Positions 35,207 to 45,618 of a DNA stretch of 64,000 nucleotides are shown piece after piece. Below the pieces are notes generated by a model, which worked only from the letters and a program-made list of their open reading frames with translations, was not told the origin of the DNA and ran no database searches. The stretch covers positions 620,001 through 684,000 of the forward strand of contig NZ_CP045484.1 in assembly GCF_009729055.1 (NCBI RefSeq). The letters run 5' to 3'. Source of the stretch: Sulfurisphaera ohwakuensis (GTDB lineage: Archaea > Thermoproteota > Thermoprotei_A > Sulfolobales > Sulfolobaceae). Within the stretch, counting starts at the first letter, position 1, and every line of letters starts with the position of its first letter. The translations under genes were made by a program, and so were the position numbers.

Positions 35207-35878
35207 ATGATCAAATTAACGTTCTTTCATGATGTGATTTGTCCTTTCTGTTTCGTTATGTCTAAAAGACTTAAAAATGTAGTAAGAGAATTTAAGGGAG
35301 AAGTTATTGTTAAGCATAAGGCATTCTCTATCATTTCATCACTAGAGGACTTGAAGGAAATAGCTCCTACAATAGAAGATGCTAGAAAAGTATTTCTTAA
35401 TGAATTTCAAATAGTGAAAAAATATTTTCCAGACTACGATCCAGAGAAAGTTATTAGTAAGGGTAAAATAGGTTATGTGTGGTCAATTCCACCTTTGATG
35501 GCATGTAAGGCTGCAGAATTTCAAAAGGGCGATGAAGGTCATTGGGAATACTTTGATAAAGCTCAAGATAAGTTCTTCCTAGAGGGAGAAGATGTTACAC
35601 AAGATGAGGTTCTTATTAAAATCGCAGAAGAAGTTGGATTAGATGTGGAACAGTTTAAGAGGGACTTTAAATCTAAAAAAGCAAAGTTAGCTGTAATAGA
35701 AGATGAAGAAGAAGCTAAAGCTATGGGTATTCACGGTGTTCCAGCTATTTTAATTAATGACGTCTGGCTTGTGAGAGGTGTTCAATCAGAAGATTTCTTA
35801 AGACAAACAATTGAAGACATATTAGAGCACGGCGAACCGAAAAATGTAAAGCTAAAAGCTTTTTGGGAGAGAGAATAA
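35207..35878 (+). CDS. DsbA-family (FrnE-like) thiol oxidoreductase
   Basis: Starts MIKLTFFHDVICPFCFVMSK, with the redox motif CPFC at the first helix, and later MGIHGVPAILIND (cis-Pro loop of the thioredoxin fold). The helical insert holds KYFPDYDPEKVISKGKIGYV. It has no signal peptide, so it works in the cytosol. FrnE-type members catalyse dithiol/disulfide exchange. TTG 35198 is also open but lacks support; ATG 35207 is preferred. Confidence 0.85.
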   Translation: MIKLTFFHDVICPFCFVMSKRLKNVVREFKGEVIVKHKAFSIISSLEDLKEIAPTIEDARKVFLNEFQIVKKYFPDYDPEKVISKGKIGYVWSIPPLMACKAAEFQKGDEGHWEYFDKAQDKFFLEGEDVTQDEVLIKIAEEVGLDVEQFKRDFKSKKAKLAVIEDEEEAKAMGIHGVPAILINDVWLVRGVQSEDFLRQTIEDILEHGEPKNVKLKAFWERE

Positions 35879-35888
35879 AGTATTACAC

Positions 35889-36272
35889 ATGAAAGCTGTA
35901 AAAAACTACATGTCAAGTCCAGTATTTCAAGTTGAAGCAAATACGTCTATACAAGAAGTATGTAGGCTAATGATGGAAAGAGGAGTAGGTTCAGTAATAG
36001 TCACTGAAAATGGTGAACCTAAGGGTATTTTTACAGATAGAGATGCTGTAAGAGCGTTTTCAATGGGTTTAAACCCCACGGATGAAGTTAGGTTAGCCTC
36101 TACAATGAGTAATTTAATAACTGTAGATGAAGATACCGATGTTTTTGTAGCAATAGATATAATGACTAAAAATAAGATCAGGCATTTACCAGTAAAAGAC
36201 AAGGAAGGGAAAATTATAGGGATGTTTGCAATAACAGATATCTCTAAAGCACTTCATGATGTATTCCCATAA
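35889..36272 (+). CDS. Two-CBS-domain protein
   Basis: Two CBS repeats: VKNYMSSPVFQVEANTSIQE with VTENGEPKGIFTDRDAVRAF, and LASTMSNLITVDEDTDVFVA with VKDKEGKIIGMFAITDISKA. This single Bateman module of 127 residues is a probable adenine-nucleotide sensor. It follows the DsbA-like gene after 10 bases, so it may be in the same operon. Confidence 0.88.
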   Translation: MKAVKNYMSSPVFQVEANTSIQEVCRLMMERGVGSVIVTENGEPKGIFTDRDAVRAFSMGLNPTDEVRLASTMSNLITVDEDTDVFVAIDIMTKNKIRHLPVKDKEGKIIGMFAITDISKALHDVFP

Positions 36273-36320
36273 GAAATATATAGGGATATAAATATATAGG
36301 AGTAGAACTATTTTTTCAAT

Positions 36321-36929
36321 GTGAAATACTTGGAGCTATTGCCTAGTGATGCAAAAACACTAAAACAAAGCCTTAGTGCAATATATCATAATGATGGAAA
36401 AAAAGAGGAAATAGACCTAAGTTATAGCAAAATCTCCCAAATAACAAGTGATAATTATGATTTCATTTTTTCCCATAAATTACTTAATGGTGAGGCTTTA
36501 ATTTTAAAGAACATAACTAGCTTTCTGATTATTGATACAGGGTTTTTTAGATACATAAGAAGTAAAAAATTGAACTTGAACTTAAAGGGAAAAACTCTTC
36601 AGATAGGTTCTCCGTTAATAAATGCCACGGTCACAGTTAGTAATGATTCAGCATATTTTTACGTTGATAACCTAGTGAATTCTGTTTACCCTCTTCCCTT
36701 TAGAGATAACTCTTTCGATAACGTGATTATTTCTGAGATCTTAGATTATGATATTATTAGAGAAGCATCAAGGGTCTTAAAGAATAATGGCAAGGGCTAT
36801 TTAATTATTAATGCCTTTGATGGAGTTAGACCAGTAGAAGGTATAAGAGTCCTTTCAATCAGGTTTAATATTAAATTTGTAAGAGAGTTGGAAGGATTTT
36901 GGATAATTGAAGGCACAAAAAAGAATTAA
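36321..36929 (+). CDS. Methyltransferase-like protein, degenerate
   Basis: The C-terminal half reads VYPLPFRDNSFDNVIISEIL, then REASRVLKNNGKGYLIINAF, the strand 4-5 blocks of a class I methyltransferase. A glycine-rich motif I is missing: KTLQIGSPLINATVTV stands in its place. SAM binding is therefore doubtful, and the protein may be a non-catalytic subunit. The N-terminal half is unknown. Confidence 0.5.
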   Translation: MKYLELLPSDAKTLKQSLSAIYHNDGKKEEIDLSYSKISQITSDNYDFIFSHKLLNGEALILKNITSFLIIDTGFFRYIRSKKLNLNLKGKTLQIGSPLINATVTVSNDSAYFYVDNLVNSVYPLPFRDNSFDNVIISEILDYDIIREASRVLKNNGKGYLIINAFDGVRPVEGIRVLSIRFNIKFVRELEGFWIIEGTKKN

Positions 36930-36952
36930 TACGAAAATAACTATATCAACTT

Positions 36953-37711
36953 ATGAGTAAACTAATAAGCCTTGAAGAAGGCATAAAGCTAATTAAAGAA
37001 GGAGAAACAATTACCATAAGCGGTATGTCATTTCATAGGAATCCTATGGGGTTTATATACGAATTGGTGAAAAGTGGTGTTAAAAATTTAGGTTTCGTTG
37101 ATAGAGAACCAGGTTTCGGTCTTGAAATACTTCTTAAATATGGAGTAGTAAGGAGAGTTAGGGCCCCAATGGTTACTTTAGAATGGTTTGGAATACCCCC
37201 GTATTTTAGAAGGAAAGTCGAACAAGGAGAGATTGAATATTTGGAAGATACTTGTGGAGCCTTTATAGCCGGAATAAGAGCAGGCGCTTTTGGAGTCCCT
37301 TTTATGCCAGTTAAAGGAATAATAGGTTCGGATTTAGTAAAATTACATGAAAAAGTTGGTAGTTGGAAAGTAATTGAAGACCCATTTACTAATGAGAAAA
37401 TCGTCCTAGTTAAAGCAATAATTCCAGATGTTGCCATAATTCATGTTCATAAGGCTGATGAAGAAGGAAATGCTGAGATTTTAGGCCCATTATATGAGGA
37501 CGAATACAAGGCTAAAGCCGCAAAGAAAGTAATAATAACTGCTGAAGAGATAGTACCTAAATCTTATTTTTATGGAAAAAGACCAACAATAAACGCTGAA
37601 TATGTTACAGCAGTAATTCATTTACCTAGAGGTGCGGAACCAACAAGTATGTTTGGATTATATGATGTTAATTGGGAAAAGATAATTGAGGAACTACAGC
37701 CAATTGGTTAA
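36953..37711 (+). CDS. CoA-transferase, subunit A
   Basis: The start LISLEEGIKLIKEGETITIS then GMSFHRNPMGFIYELVKSGV matches family I CoA-transferase alpha subunits (glutaconate or 3-oxoacid type). GAFGVPFMPVKGIIGSDL, AIIPDVAIIHVHKADEEGNA and ITAEEIVP are further blocks. The enzyme moves CoA between carboxylic acids. Its beta-like partner lies at 37743-38465, on the opposite strand and converging, an unusual layout since the two are normally in one operon. Confidence 0.87.
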   Translation: MSKLISLEEGIKLIKEGETITISGMSFHRNPMGFIYELVKSGVKNLGFVDREPGFGLEILLKYGVVRRVRAPMVTLEWFGIPPYFRRKVEQGEIEYLEDTCGAFIAGIRAGAFGVPFMPVKGIIGSDLVKLHEKVGSWKVIEDPFTNEKIVLVKAIIPDVAIIHVHKADEEGNAEILGPLYEDEYKAKAAKKVIITAEEIVPKSYFYGKRPTINAEYVTAVIHLPRGAEPTSMFGLYDVNWEKIIEELQPIG

Positions 37712-37742
37712 GAGAGCGGAAAGGCTTTAACTCTATAAGAAC

Positions 37743-38465
37743 TCATAATCCTTCTAAAGCCGACCTAAGATTATAGGGATCAACTTTATTTATAAAATTC
37801 AAATCTTCCTGAGTAACTTCTACTTTTCCTACATTTTCACATATAATATCGAAATCCGTATTATCTTTTATTACATTACAATTACTCCACGGATATACAT
37901 GAGTTACAATCCATCTTTTAAACCCTCTATCATATTTCATTATACCTAAGTTAGTTACTAGAAAAACATTATTATTCGAATATTTAGCGGTACCTGTGAT
38001 AAAATCAACTTTCTTTACTAGTGAACGTTTTGAATGTTTTAGATTCCAAAGTATCACTTTTTTTGCTAAAGGCATTAGATATGCTGTTGCTGCACCTCCT
38101 GTAAGTCTAACTTTTGGTTTTTCATAACTTCCAATAACTGAAAGATTTACGTTTGTTTCTTCATCTATTTGTACTGGTCCTAGAAACATTACGTCTAATA
38201 AACCTTTTTGAAATAAATCAAACGAATCAGCAGTTATCATTACTGGGGCTTCTTCAGAATAAAATGGATTACCAGTAGAAGGGGAAATGGAAACGCTTTT
38301 TGGGTTATCAGCTTCTGCAACTCCCAAAATCCTTATTTTCTTATTGTAAACATCTCGAGCTAGAAAAGCACCAAGAATTGCTGGAATAGAATTTAATCCT
38401 ATGTATACTTTTTCTCCATCCTCTAAAAGTAACGAAATAGCTTTACTTACATGTTCAATTATCAT
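37743..38465 (-). CDS. CoA-transferase, subunit B
   Basis: Blocks LLEDGEKVYIGLNSIPAILG, PFYSEEAPVMITADSFDLFQ, FLGPVQIDEETNVNLSVIGS and RLTGGAATAYLMPLAKKVIL are those of CoA-transferase beta subunits (glutaconate type). NPFYSEEAP may hold the catalytic Glu, but I could not fix it with certainty. It converges on subunit A with about 30 bases between the stops. It should form a heteromer with it if both are expressed at similar levels. Confidence 0.82.
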   Translation of the reverse strand: MIIEHVSKAISLLLEDGEKVYIGLNSIPAILGAFLARDVYNKKIRILGVAEADNPKSVSISPSTGNPFYSEEAPVMITADSFDLFQKGLLDVMFLGPVQIDEETNVNLSVIGSYEKPKVRLTGGAATAYLMPLAKKVILWNLKHSKRSLVKKVDFITGTAKYSNNNVFLVTNLGIMKYDRGFKRWIVTHVYPWSNCNVIKDNTDFDIICENVGKVEVTQEDLNFINKVDPYNLRSALEGL

Positions 38466-38612
38466 GGGAAAATATAAACCTACACTAGTTTTAATTTTTT
38501 ATTACCTTGCGAAAGTGTTCAAGGGATATTCTTACGGTTAGGTTTGTTAAAGGCTTAACATATATTGTATCTTAAACACTAGGTTTTTATTTTCAACATC
38601 TAACTATATCAT

Positions 38613-38927
38613 ATGAAGGTTTATAAATATGGGGACTATTATTTCGGTGGAGTAAGCCACGTTGTACCAGGTTATTTTCAAGATGTAGTATTTGTGTATA
38701 AAAATGGAAATAATTGGACTTCAATTAGTGCAGAAAGATTTAAAACAAATGATTCAAATTTAAATTTAATAAAAGAAAAAATTAAATATGCTACGCATGA
38801 GGATGATCTAATAAAGGCTGTTAATGAATTAAGAAAAATAGGTATTACGATTGAGGAGGTAAATAAACCACCTTTCCCAGAAAAATTACTTGAGGGAAAG
38901 AAAAAGATACAAGCAGAATTCGATTAA
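38613..38927 (+). CDS. Conserved-looking hypothetical protein (104 aa)
   Basis: Not recognised. MKVYKYGDYYFGGVSHVVPG and FVYKNGNNWTSISAERFKTN look like an antiparallel sheet; the second half KIKYATHEDDLIKAVNELRK is helical. It has no membrane segment and no Cys. It begins with a plausible ATG after a T/A-rich stretch. It stands alone before the thermosome gene. Confidence 0.6.
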   Translation: MKVYKYGDYYFGGVSHVVPGYFQDVVFVYKNGNNWTSISAERFKTNDSNLNLIKEKIKYATHEDDLIKAVNELRKIGITIEEVNKPPFPEKLLEGKKKIQAEFD

Positions 38928-39008
38928 TCAGCCCCTGGTTCGTCATCAATATTCAGCCCCGCAGAGTTTCCTCATTATTTAAATATAACCGATTCTACTT
39001 TTAAATTC

Positions 39009-40637
39009 ATGTATAGTTTATTTAGGCAAGGTACACAAAAAGAAAGTGGAGAAGATGTATTAAGATCTAATATATTAGCTGTAAGAACCCTATCAGAAAT
39101 GCTAAAAAGTAGCTTAGGTCCTAGAGGACTAGATAAAATGCTTATAAGCTCAACAAACGATGTAACAGTAACAAATGATGGAGTTACAATAGTTAAAGAA
39201 ATGGATGTACAGCACCCAGCAGCAAAATTAGTTGTTGAAGCAGCAAAAGCTCAAGATACTCAAGTAGGAGACGGAACAACATCTGCTGTAGTATTAACTG
39301 GTTTCTTACTCGAACAGGCTGAGAAACTTTTAGATCAAAAAGTCCATCCAACAATTATTATTGAAGGATATAAAAGAGCTTCAGATATAATTCTTAATCA
39401 TAGTAAAGAAGTTGCAATAAAAATAAACACTTCAGATAAAGATTATTTAAGAAAAGTTACTTATACTTCATTATCAAGTAAATTCTTCTCTGGTGAATCT
39501 ACACTTAACAAAATCATAGATATTTCAATAGACGCTGTAGTTTCTATAGCTAAAAAACAAGACTCGTCTTATAACATAGATCTTTCTGATATAAAATTTG
39601 TAAAGAAAAGAGGAGAGAGCGTAGATGAAACAGAACTTATAAGAGGTTTTGTCCTAGACAAAGAAGTCGCTCATGAAGGTATGCCAAAAAGAATAGAAAA
39701 AGCTAAGATAGCTATAATTGATTTTCCACTAGAAGTTGAAAAACCAGAAATATCTGCAAAAATGAGCTTTACATCACCAGATCAGATAAGAGAGGCATTA
39801 GAAGAGCAATCAAAATATGTTAAGTCCTTAGTAGATGCTTTAGTGAATGCTGGGGCAAACGTTATTGTTTCTCAAAAAGGTATGGATGATATAGCCTCTT
39901 ACTTTATGGCTAAAAAGAGAATTATAGGGATTAAGAATGTGAGCAGAAGTGATTTAGAGAAACTAGCAAAATCTGTTGGGGCAAAAATAATTACAACAAT
40001 AAAAGATGTTTCACCCGACGATTTAGGATATGCTGAGGTGGTTGAAGAGAGAAAAATAGGAAATTCAAAGGCAGTATTCTTTGAAGGTGCAAAGCAGGGA
40101 GATGCTGTAACAATATTAATTAGAGGGTCTAGTGATATTGTTATGGATGAGCTAGAGAGAAGTTTTCAAGATTCATTGAATACTGTAAAGAATGTTCTAC
40201 AATATCCTTACGTGGTGGCTGGTGGAGGAGCGTTTGAGATGGAGATGGCATTAAAGTTGAGAGAAGAGGCGAGAAAAATTGGAGGTAAAGAACAACTAGC
40301 CGTTGAGGCTTATGCTGATGCATTAGAGGAATTTGCTATAACATTAGCTGAGACAGCTGGTTTAGATAGTGTAGATGCTTTAGTTCAACTGAGGAATTTA
40401 CATAGTAAAGGTTTAAGAAATGCTGGAATTAATGTAGAGAGTGGTAAAGTTGAGGAGGATATGGCTAAAATTGGTGTTCTTGATCCATTAATAGTAAAAG
40501 AGCAAGTTATAAAGAGTTCAACTGAAGCAGCAACTGCTATCTTAAAAATTGATGATTATATTGCAGCTGCTCCAGCAAAACCACAACCACAGCAAGGCGG
40601 AGAAGGCGGTGGAATGATGCCTGGAATGATGGGTTAA
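39009..40637 (+). CDS. Thermosome subunit (gamma-like, group II chaperonin)
   Basis: A group II chaperonin: [12 protein letters not shown] and [14 protein letters not shown] (nucleotide loop), [11 protein letters not shown] (catalytic Asp), [20 protein letters not shown], and [14 protein letters not shown]. Compared with the alpha and beta subunits it has a short N-terminus and a Gly/Met tail ([10 protein letters not shown]) that would fill the cavity. [20 protein letters not shown] and GDGTTSAVV differ from the usual GDGTKTAV. This fits the third, gamma subunit of Sulfolobales, which joins the 9-mer ring mainly in non-heat-shock conditions. A TATA-like TTTAAATA near 38978-38985 predicts a leaderless start at 39009. 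Confidence 0.92.
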   Translation: MYSLFRQGTQKESGEDVLRSNILAVRTLSEMLKSSLGPRGLDKMLISSTNDVTVTNDGVTIVKEMDVQHPAAKLVVEAAKAQDTQVGDGTTSAVVLTGFLLEQAEKLLDQKVHPTIIIEGYKRASDIILNHSKEVAIKINTSDKDYLRKVTYTSLSSKFFSGESTLNKIIDISIDAVVSIAKKQDSSYNIDLSDIKFVKKRGESVDETELIRGFVLDKEVAHEGMPKRIEKAKIAIIDFPLEVEKPEISAKMSFTSPDQIREALEEQSKYVKSLVDALVNAGANVIVSQKGMDDIASYFMAKKRIIGIKNVSRSDLEKLAKSVGAKIITTIKDVSPDDLGYAEVVEERKIGNSKAVFFEGAKQGDAVTILIRGSSDIVMDELERSFQDSLNTVKNVLQYPYVVAGGGAFEMEMALKLREEARKIGGKEQLAVEAYADALEEFAITLAETAGLDSVDALVQLRNLHSKGLRNAGINVESGKVEEDMAKIGVLDPLIVKEQVIKSSTEAATAILKIDDYIAAAPAKPQPQQGGEGGGMMPGMMG

Positions 40638-41236
40638 AAGATAGGATTTCTTTTCCATCCTTTATGAGAATATCCTTCTCCTTTAAATCTCTCTTCTTCC
40701 CAAACGTTTCCTCTCTCATGATAACCTCTTTCTTCCCAAAATCCATCCACATAATCTTTTACAAATTCTATTTCAGTTAACCATTTAGCACTTTTCCAAC
40801 CATATAAATGAGGAATAAATGGTCTTGCCGGAAATCCGGCTTTAATATCTAATGGTTTTCCATTCATTTTTAAAGCTATTATAGTATCTTCATGTAATGC
40901 ATCTTCAATAGGAATTGTAGCAGTATATCCATCTAATGAATAGAAAATTACCCATTTTGCCTCATTTTTAACTTTGGCCATTTCAGCTAATCTCTTTAGT
41001 TTAATTCCTTCCCATTCAACATCAGCAACACTCCAACCAGTTACACAGTGGAAATCTTTAGTATACTTAGTGTCAATCATGTTAAGTAGCTGCTCATATG
41101 TAAATTCTATCGGATTCTCAACTAGCCCAGAGATTTTAAGCCTATATTTCTGAATATCAACATGAGGAACTCCCAGGGCTGCGTAATAAATAAACTTTTT
41201 CACATAATGTTGATTTGGAGGGGACTGTCTTTGCAT
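40634..41236 (-). CDS. Molybdopterin-dependent oxidoreductase (sulfite oxidase/MsrP-like)
   Basis: FGLVENP-like start ([20 protein letters not shown]), then [20 protein letters not shown], where the Cys is the molybdenum ligand. [20 protein letters not shown] is the typical late block of the Oxidored_molyb domain. The C-terminal dimer domain of plant or animal sulfite oxidases is missing, as in MsrP-type enzymes. No Tat signal is seen, so it would stay in the cytosol. The 3' end overlaps the thermosome gene by four bases. Confidence 0.88.
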   Translation of the reverse strand: MQRQSPPNQHYVKKFIYYAALGVPHVDIQKYRLKISGLVENPIEFTYEQLLNMIDTKYTKDFHCVTGWSVADVEWEGIKLKRLAEMAKVKNEAKWVIFYSLDGYTATIPIEDALHEDTIIALKMNGKPLDIKAGFPARPFIPHLYGWKSAKWLTEIEFVKDYVDGFWEERGYHERGNVWEEERFKGEGYSHKGWKRNPIF

Positions 41237-41280
41237 AAGATTAGTTATCTTTAACAGTATTTAAAGAAATATTAGAAAAA

Positions 41281-42999
41281 TTAGAACGATGCTGAAGCCC
41301 TATATTTAGCCATAGTCTGTGCTTTACTATAACAATTTATTAAATATTTTGCAGTAGCACTCCATCTAAAATTCTCCTCAACCCTTCTAATTCCGTTTTG
41401 TCTAGCTTTATTCCATAAGTCTATATCGTCTGTCTTTAAAATAAGGTCATCCATATATAAATAATTCTTATTTTTAGTCTCACTACTCATAGATAGAGCT
41501 AATGATGTAAGTATACCCCTATACAATTCCCAGATGTTTTCTGGTTCTATAATAAATCCTGTTCCATTATTTATATCGCTCCTTAAATCTATAATAGACT
41601 CTCTAAGGCCGCCAACGGCATAGGCAACAACTGGAGTGCCAACAGCCATAGCTTCAAGAGCTACTATTCCAAAAGGTTCCCATCTTGAGGGGACTACAAA
41701 TACTGATGCCGCATAGTAAAATAATTTGTAGATATCCCTGGGCATGGAATAAGACGCGATGATCCTAACGTTACCACCAATTTCGGAAGCCTTATTTATC
41801 AAATCATAGAGTAAGCCATAATCACCTGAAGGTAGACCTAAAATTACTAATCTAGCATTTGGTATTTTATTAACTACCTCTCTAAAAGCTCTTATAAGTA
41901 AGTCAACTCCTTTCTGATACACAAGTCTTCCAGCAAATAAGACAAGAGGACCATCATCTAATCTTGTGTATGTCCAATCATCCTTTATTCCAATCCTAAA
42001 CCTATTATTCCATAAAATGTTTCCAGTAGTATAATCCTCTGGAATTAATCTTAAATTCTCTAGCATATTATATAATCTTCTCCTTACTTCAACTCTGTCC
42101 TCTGTACTGAAAATCTTTCTTGCGTAATTTTTAACTTCATTAATACTCCAATCAGTTCCGTTATAAGTTACACAACTTTTATTCTCTATCCAGTTTCCTA
42201 TAAAATTATAAACGTCGTATGTAAGATAACTTTTACTTACTGTAGTTACTACATCAGCTTCCCATGCTCCAAATTTCTCTATCAATCCTTGTGACAACTC
42301 ATCCCATACCTGTCTTGTGGTATATAATTTATGGGAAACAACTTGCCAGATATAATGGGGGCAATTGCTTAATCCAGCCCAATCTTCTGAAGCGTAATGC
42401 CAAGGAGCTCCAACTTTGTTAAGTAAATGTATAGTAAACACTAATGGAACTACAATTTTCCTAGTCTCAAAAGTTTGTTTTGCCATTACTCCAGCTAGTA
42501 CAGCATGCCAATCATGAGCATGAATTACCGAAGGTATATTACCCGGAATAGAAAAGACAGAATATGCTTCAACTCCCCTAGCTAATAATGCTGATTTTTC
42601 CATTATATTATCATAAACGTTCCAACTGTCAATTAACACTCCAGTATTATAATCAAGTCCTTTAACTAAAATCACATTAAATCCGTCTAATCTCCCTTCT
42701 TCAAAACCTAAAGCGTAAGGATATCTCTTTCCGTCCATTCCAATTCTATCTCCATATGCTGTTAAAGAAAGTTCTCTTAGCTTTAACGCTGACCTATATT
42801 GGTCATTTAAGTGTCGACCATGACTAGGCATTATTACGGTTACGTTTATTCCTTGTTCAGCCAATCCTTTAGCCATATTGTAAACGGCATTCCCCAATCC
42901 ACCAACACTAGCAACATTTGATAATTCTACTGTTATCATCCAAATACTCTTTATTTCTTCTGGAAACCAAATTGCTTCTATTCTTTTCATTTCAGCCAC
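41281..42999 (-). CDS. glgA: Glycogen synthase (GT5)
   Basis: The N-terminal GT-B half starts IWMITVELSNVASVGGLGNA then VYNMAKGLAEQGINVTVIMP, the (K/x)VGGLG donor-binding loop of GT5. The C-terminal half has LVLFAGRLVYQKGVDLLIRA and VPSRWEPFGIVALEAMAVGT, the E-x7-E motif. It adds glucose from ADP- or UDP-glucose to alpha-1,4-glucan. The 572 residues are usual for Sulfolobus. It overlaps the upstream GH57 gene by 13 nt and is transcribed with it. Confidence 0.92.
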   Translation of the reverse strand: MAEMKRIEAIWFPEEIKSIWMITVELSNVASVGGLGNAVYNMAKGLAEQGINVTVIMPSHGRHLNDQYRSALKLRELSLTAYGDRIGMDGKRYPYALGFEEGRLDGFNVILVKGLDYNTGVLIDSWNVYDNIMEKSALLARGVEAYSVFSIPGNIPSVIHAHDWHAVLAGVMAKQTFETRKIVVPLVFTIHLLNKVGAPWHYASEDWAGLSNCPHYIWQVVSHKLYTTRQVWDELSQGLIEKFGAWEADVVTTVSKSYLTYDVYNFIGNWIENKSCVTYNGTDWSINEVKNYARKIFSTEDRVEVRRRLYNMLENLRLIPEDYTTGNILWNNRFRIGIKDDWTYTRLDDGPLVLFAGRLVYQKGVDLLIRAFREVVNKIPNARLVILGLPSGDYGLLYDLINKASEIGGNVRIIASYSMPRDIYKLFYYAASVFVVPSRWEPFGIVALEAMAVGTPVVAYAVGGLRESIIDLRSDINNGTGFIIEPENIWELYRGILTSLALSMSSETKNKNYLYMDDLILKTDDIDLWNKARQNGIRRVEENFRWSATAKYLINCYSKAQTMAKYRASASF

Positions 43000-44318
43000 T
43001 CTTTTAAATATTTTTCATAACCTTTAAACTCATGAGCCCTATTTATAATTTCCTTAAACTGATTTTCATTCCATGCTTCACTACTTCTTTTACCATTTTT
43101 ATAAAATATGAACGGTTCATTGTTAATGTTTAAAAGTTTAAGAAGCTCATCTTGAAACATTGTAATTGCGTAAAATTCGTTAATGAATGCATCTATTGGA
43201 GAATTAAAAGAACTAAAATAAGAATGAACTTCAGCTGGACCACCACTTCCTAAAAACATGTAATAATAATGATCACTAGTTGTAAAATACCTCCATGCTT
43301 TGAGATACTCCCCGCCAGCTTCTTTTGCTAACATTTCAGTTCTTCTTACCATTTCATCATAAGCCCATTGCATTATATTTCCTAACCAACTACTTTCATC
43401 TTTATTAATGTCTGCCCAAGAAACTGTGGAATCAATCACTATCTCATCATAATATTCCTTATAAACTTCTCTTGGTAATTTAAATTCTACACCTCTCCTA
43501 TGAAGTTCTCTCGGTAACCATCTTAAGAAGTCAAGGATACCACTTTCTGGCCAATGATGTTCACCAAAGGTTTCGTAATCAACGAAGATTAATCCTATTT
43601 CTCCTTCAGACCATGATACCCAGTCAGCGAATTTTGAAGCAGTTAAGGGGTATTGGTCCCATTTTGGATTAGAAAATCTAAAGGCTATATCATCGCTTAA
43701 TCTATAATTCCTTAAAAGTAAAGAAAGTTTTGTGTCTCTTATTCTATATACTCTATTTGGACTCTTTCCCTTTAATAGACTCTCTTTACCTTCAGTTATT
43801 ACAGCTTTAAATCCTAACTTTTCAATTTCCTTCACTATCCTAGGAGTTAGAAGTAATTCTGTGTTTTCAAAGGTAACAGGCTCTTGCCCAAAATAATCCC
43901 TAATTAAATTTTTATGCATTTCAACTTGTTCTTTCCATTCAGTTAGATCTTCCCAAAGAGATGTGATAGAGTGATAATATGTTTGGGATAAAAATTCAAC
44001 TTTATGTGTGTAAGATAATTGCTGAAATAACTCTAAGACGTCTTTACCCCACTTCTCAGCTTGTTCTATGAAAGTTCCAGATAAGGAAAAAAAGAATTTG
44101 AAATCGTAACCTTCACTTTCCCCATTTTCAATCTCTTCAAGAAGAATTCTAGTTGCTGGAATATAGCATTTGTTTTTAACCCTCTCAAAAATCTCCCTAT
44201 TTAAGTTATCATCAAAATACTTTATTAACGGACCTCCTCTAATAACCGGATCCCAAAAGTAGTTTCTTCGTATCCTAAATGGTTGATGAACTTCAAATCC
44301 TATAATCAGTCTTCTCAT
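42987..44318 (-). CDS. GH57 family alpha-amylase-like glycosidase
   Basis: The five GH57 motifs appear in order: GFEVHQPFRI (1), FFSLSGTFIEQ (2), VTFENTELLL (3, nucleophile region), FVDYETFGEHHWPESG (4, Asp acid/base region) and FTTSDHYYYM (5). The 443-residue length fits the smaller amylases of the family. It would cut or re-form alpha-1,4 bonds in glycogen or maltodextrins inside the cell. First gene of the glgA operon; its start faces the nucleotidyltransferase gene over 40 bases. Confidence 0.9.
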   Translation of the reverse strand: MRRLIIGFEVHQPFRIRRNYFWDPVIRGGPLIKYFDDNLNREIFERVKNKCYIPATRILLEEIENGESEGYDFKFFFSLSGTFIEQAEKWGKDVLELFQQLSYTHKVEFLSQTYYHSITSLWEDLTEWKEQVEMHKNLIRDYFGQEPVTFENTELLLTPRIVKEIEKLGFKAVITEGKESLLKGKSPNRVYRIRDTKLSLLLRNYRLSDDIAFRFSNPKWDQYPLTASKFADWVSWSEGEIGLIFVDYETFGEHHWPESGILDFLRWLPRELHRRGVEFKLPREVYKEYYDEIVIDSTVSWADINKDESSWLGNIMQWAYDEMVRRTEMLAKEAGGEYLKAWRYFTTSDHYYYMFLGSGGPAEVHSYFSSFNSPIDAFINEFYAITMFQDELLKLLNINNEPFIFYKNGKRSSEAWNENQFKEIINRAHEFKGYEKYLKEWLK

Positions 44319-44358
44319 ACTATATTCTTTATAAGTAATGAATTATTAAATTTACATA

Positions 44359-45618
44359 ATGGCATGGAAACTAGAAGATATAAAAGTTATAATCCCTATA
44401 GGCGGTGAAGCAACAAGATTGAGACCATTAACTGTAGAAACATCAAAAGCTGCGGTAAGGCTTTTGAATAGACCGTTAATAGAATACACTATTTTAGAAT
44501 TAGCAAGACAAGGGATAAAGGAGTTTATTTTTGGAGTAAAAGGATATGTTAATTATAGGTCTTTATTTGATCTATATAAAGAAGGTATAGGATTTTCAGC
44601 AAGGTATCATATAAAGCCGAGAGTTCACTTCAAATATATTCCAAGAGCTGAGACTGTTGGAAATGCGCATGCTGTTAAAATTGCTGTAGAATATTATGAT
44701 GTAAAGGAACCGTTTCTTGTAGTTCAAGGGGATAATCTCTTTAGACTTGATGTTAAGAAAGTTCTTGAGTATCATGAGGAAAAGAAGGCTTTTATGACTA
44801 TAGTTTTAAAGAAAGTTGAGAATGTCGAAGAGTTTGGTGTAGCAGAGTTAGATAATGATATGAAAATAAAGAGGTTTGTTGAGAAACCAAAAAGAAAAGA
44901 AGAAGCACCTTCAGATTTGGCAAATACGGGAATTTACGTAATTAGCCCAGAGATACGTGATGTATTTAAGAGTGAAGAAGTAGAGGAAATGTTAAAATTA
45001 GGTAAGATGGATTTCGGCAAGGATATAATACCCTACCTTATTAAGAAGGGGTATCCAGTTTATGGATACATCACAGAGAATTTATGGTTTGATGTTGGTA
45101 CACCAGATAGATATTTGGAAGCAATGCTAACATTACTAAAGACTCTCTCTGACGAGGATATGCAAGGGCTGAGGATTGATGCTAATAGAAGGATTTTCGT
45201 TCAAGGAACCAGTCCGGACTCAAGAAAGAGAAGGATAATCATAAAGAGAATGTACAGAAAAGGGGATTTAAAACTAGAGGGCGATATACTTATTGGAAGG
45301 CATTGTCAAATTGGTAGTGGGACTTATATTGAGGAATCTGCAATAGATAACTTTACAATAATAGGGAAAGGTGTTAAAATTGTGAGAAGTTCTATAATGG
45401 ATAGAGTATATATAGGAGATAATGCGATAATTGAAAATTCTATAATTGGTAGACATGTTGAGATAAGATCCACTTCTTCAAAACCTACTAAGATAATTAA
45501 TAGTGTCATTGCTGATGATGCTGTAATAGGAGAGGGCAGTGAAATTACTAATTCAAAAATCTATCCTCATAAACTTATAAATTCTGAGAGTAAGATATAC
45601 GATACGATATTAACATGA
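44359..45618 (+). CDS. Sugar-phosphate nucleotidyltransferase (GlgC/RmlA-like)
   Basis: The NTP-binding signature is [20 protein letters not shown]; ordinary members have G-G-x-G-T-R-L, here [20 protein letters not shown] (metal-binding Asp) and [20 protein letters not shown] are further blocks. The C-terminal third is a left-handed beta-helix with hexads such as [18 protein letters not shown]. It most likely makes NDP-glucose from glucose-1-phosphate for GlgA in the opposite operon. It overlaps the glucoamylase gene by four bases. Confidence 0.88.
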   Translation: MAWKLEDIKVIIPIGGEATRLRPLTVETSKAAVRLLNRPLIEYTILELARQGIKEFIFGVKGYVNYRSLFDLYKEGIGFSARYHIKPRVHFKYIPRAETVGNAHAVKIAVEYYDVKEPFLVVQGDNLFRLDVKKVLEYHEEKKAFMTIVLKKVENVEEFGVAELDNDMKIKRFVEKPKRKEEAPSDLANTGIYVISPEIRDVFKSEEVEEMLKLGKMDFGKDIIPYLIKKGYPVYGYITENLWFDVGTPDRYLEAMLTLLKTLSDEDMQGLRIDANRRIFVQGTSPDSRKRRIIIKRMYRKGDLKLEGDILIGRHCQIGSGTYIEESAIDNFTIIGKGVKIVRSSIMDRVYIGDNAIIENSIIGRHVEIRSTSSKPTKIINSVIADDAVIGEGSEITNSKIYPHKLINSESKIYDTILT

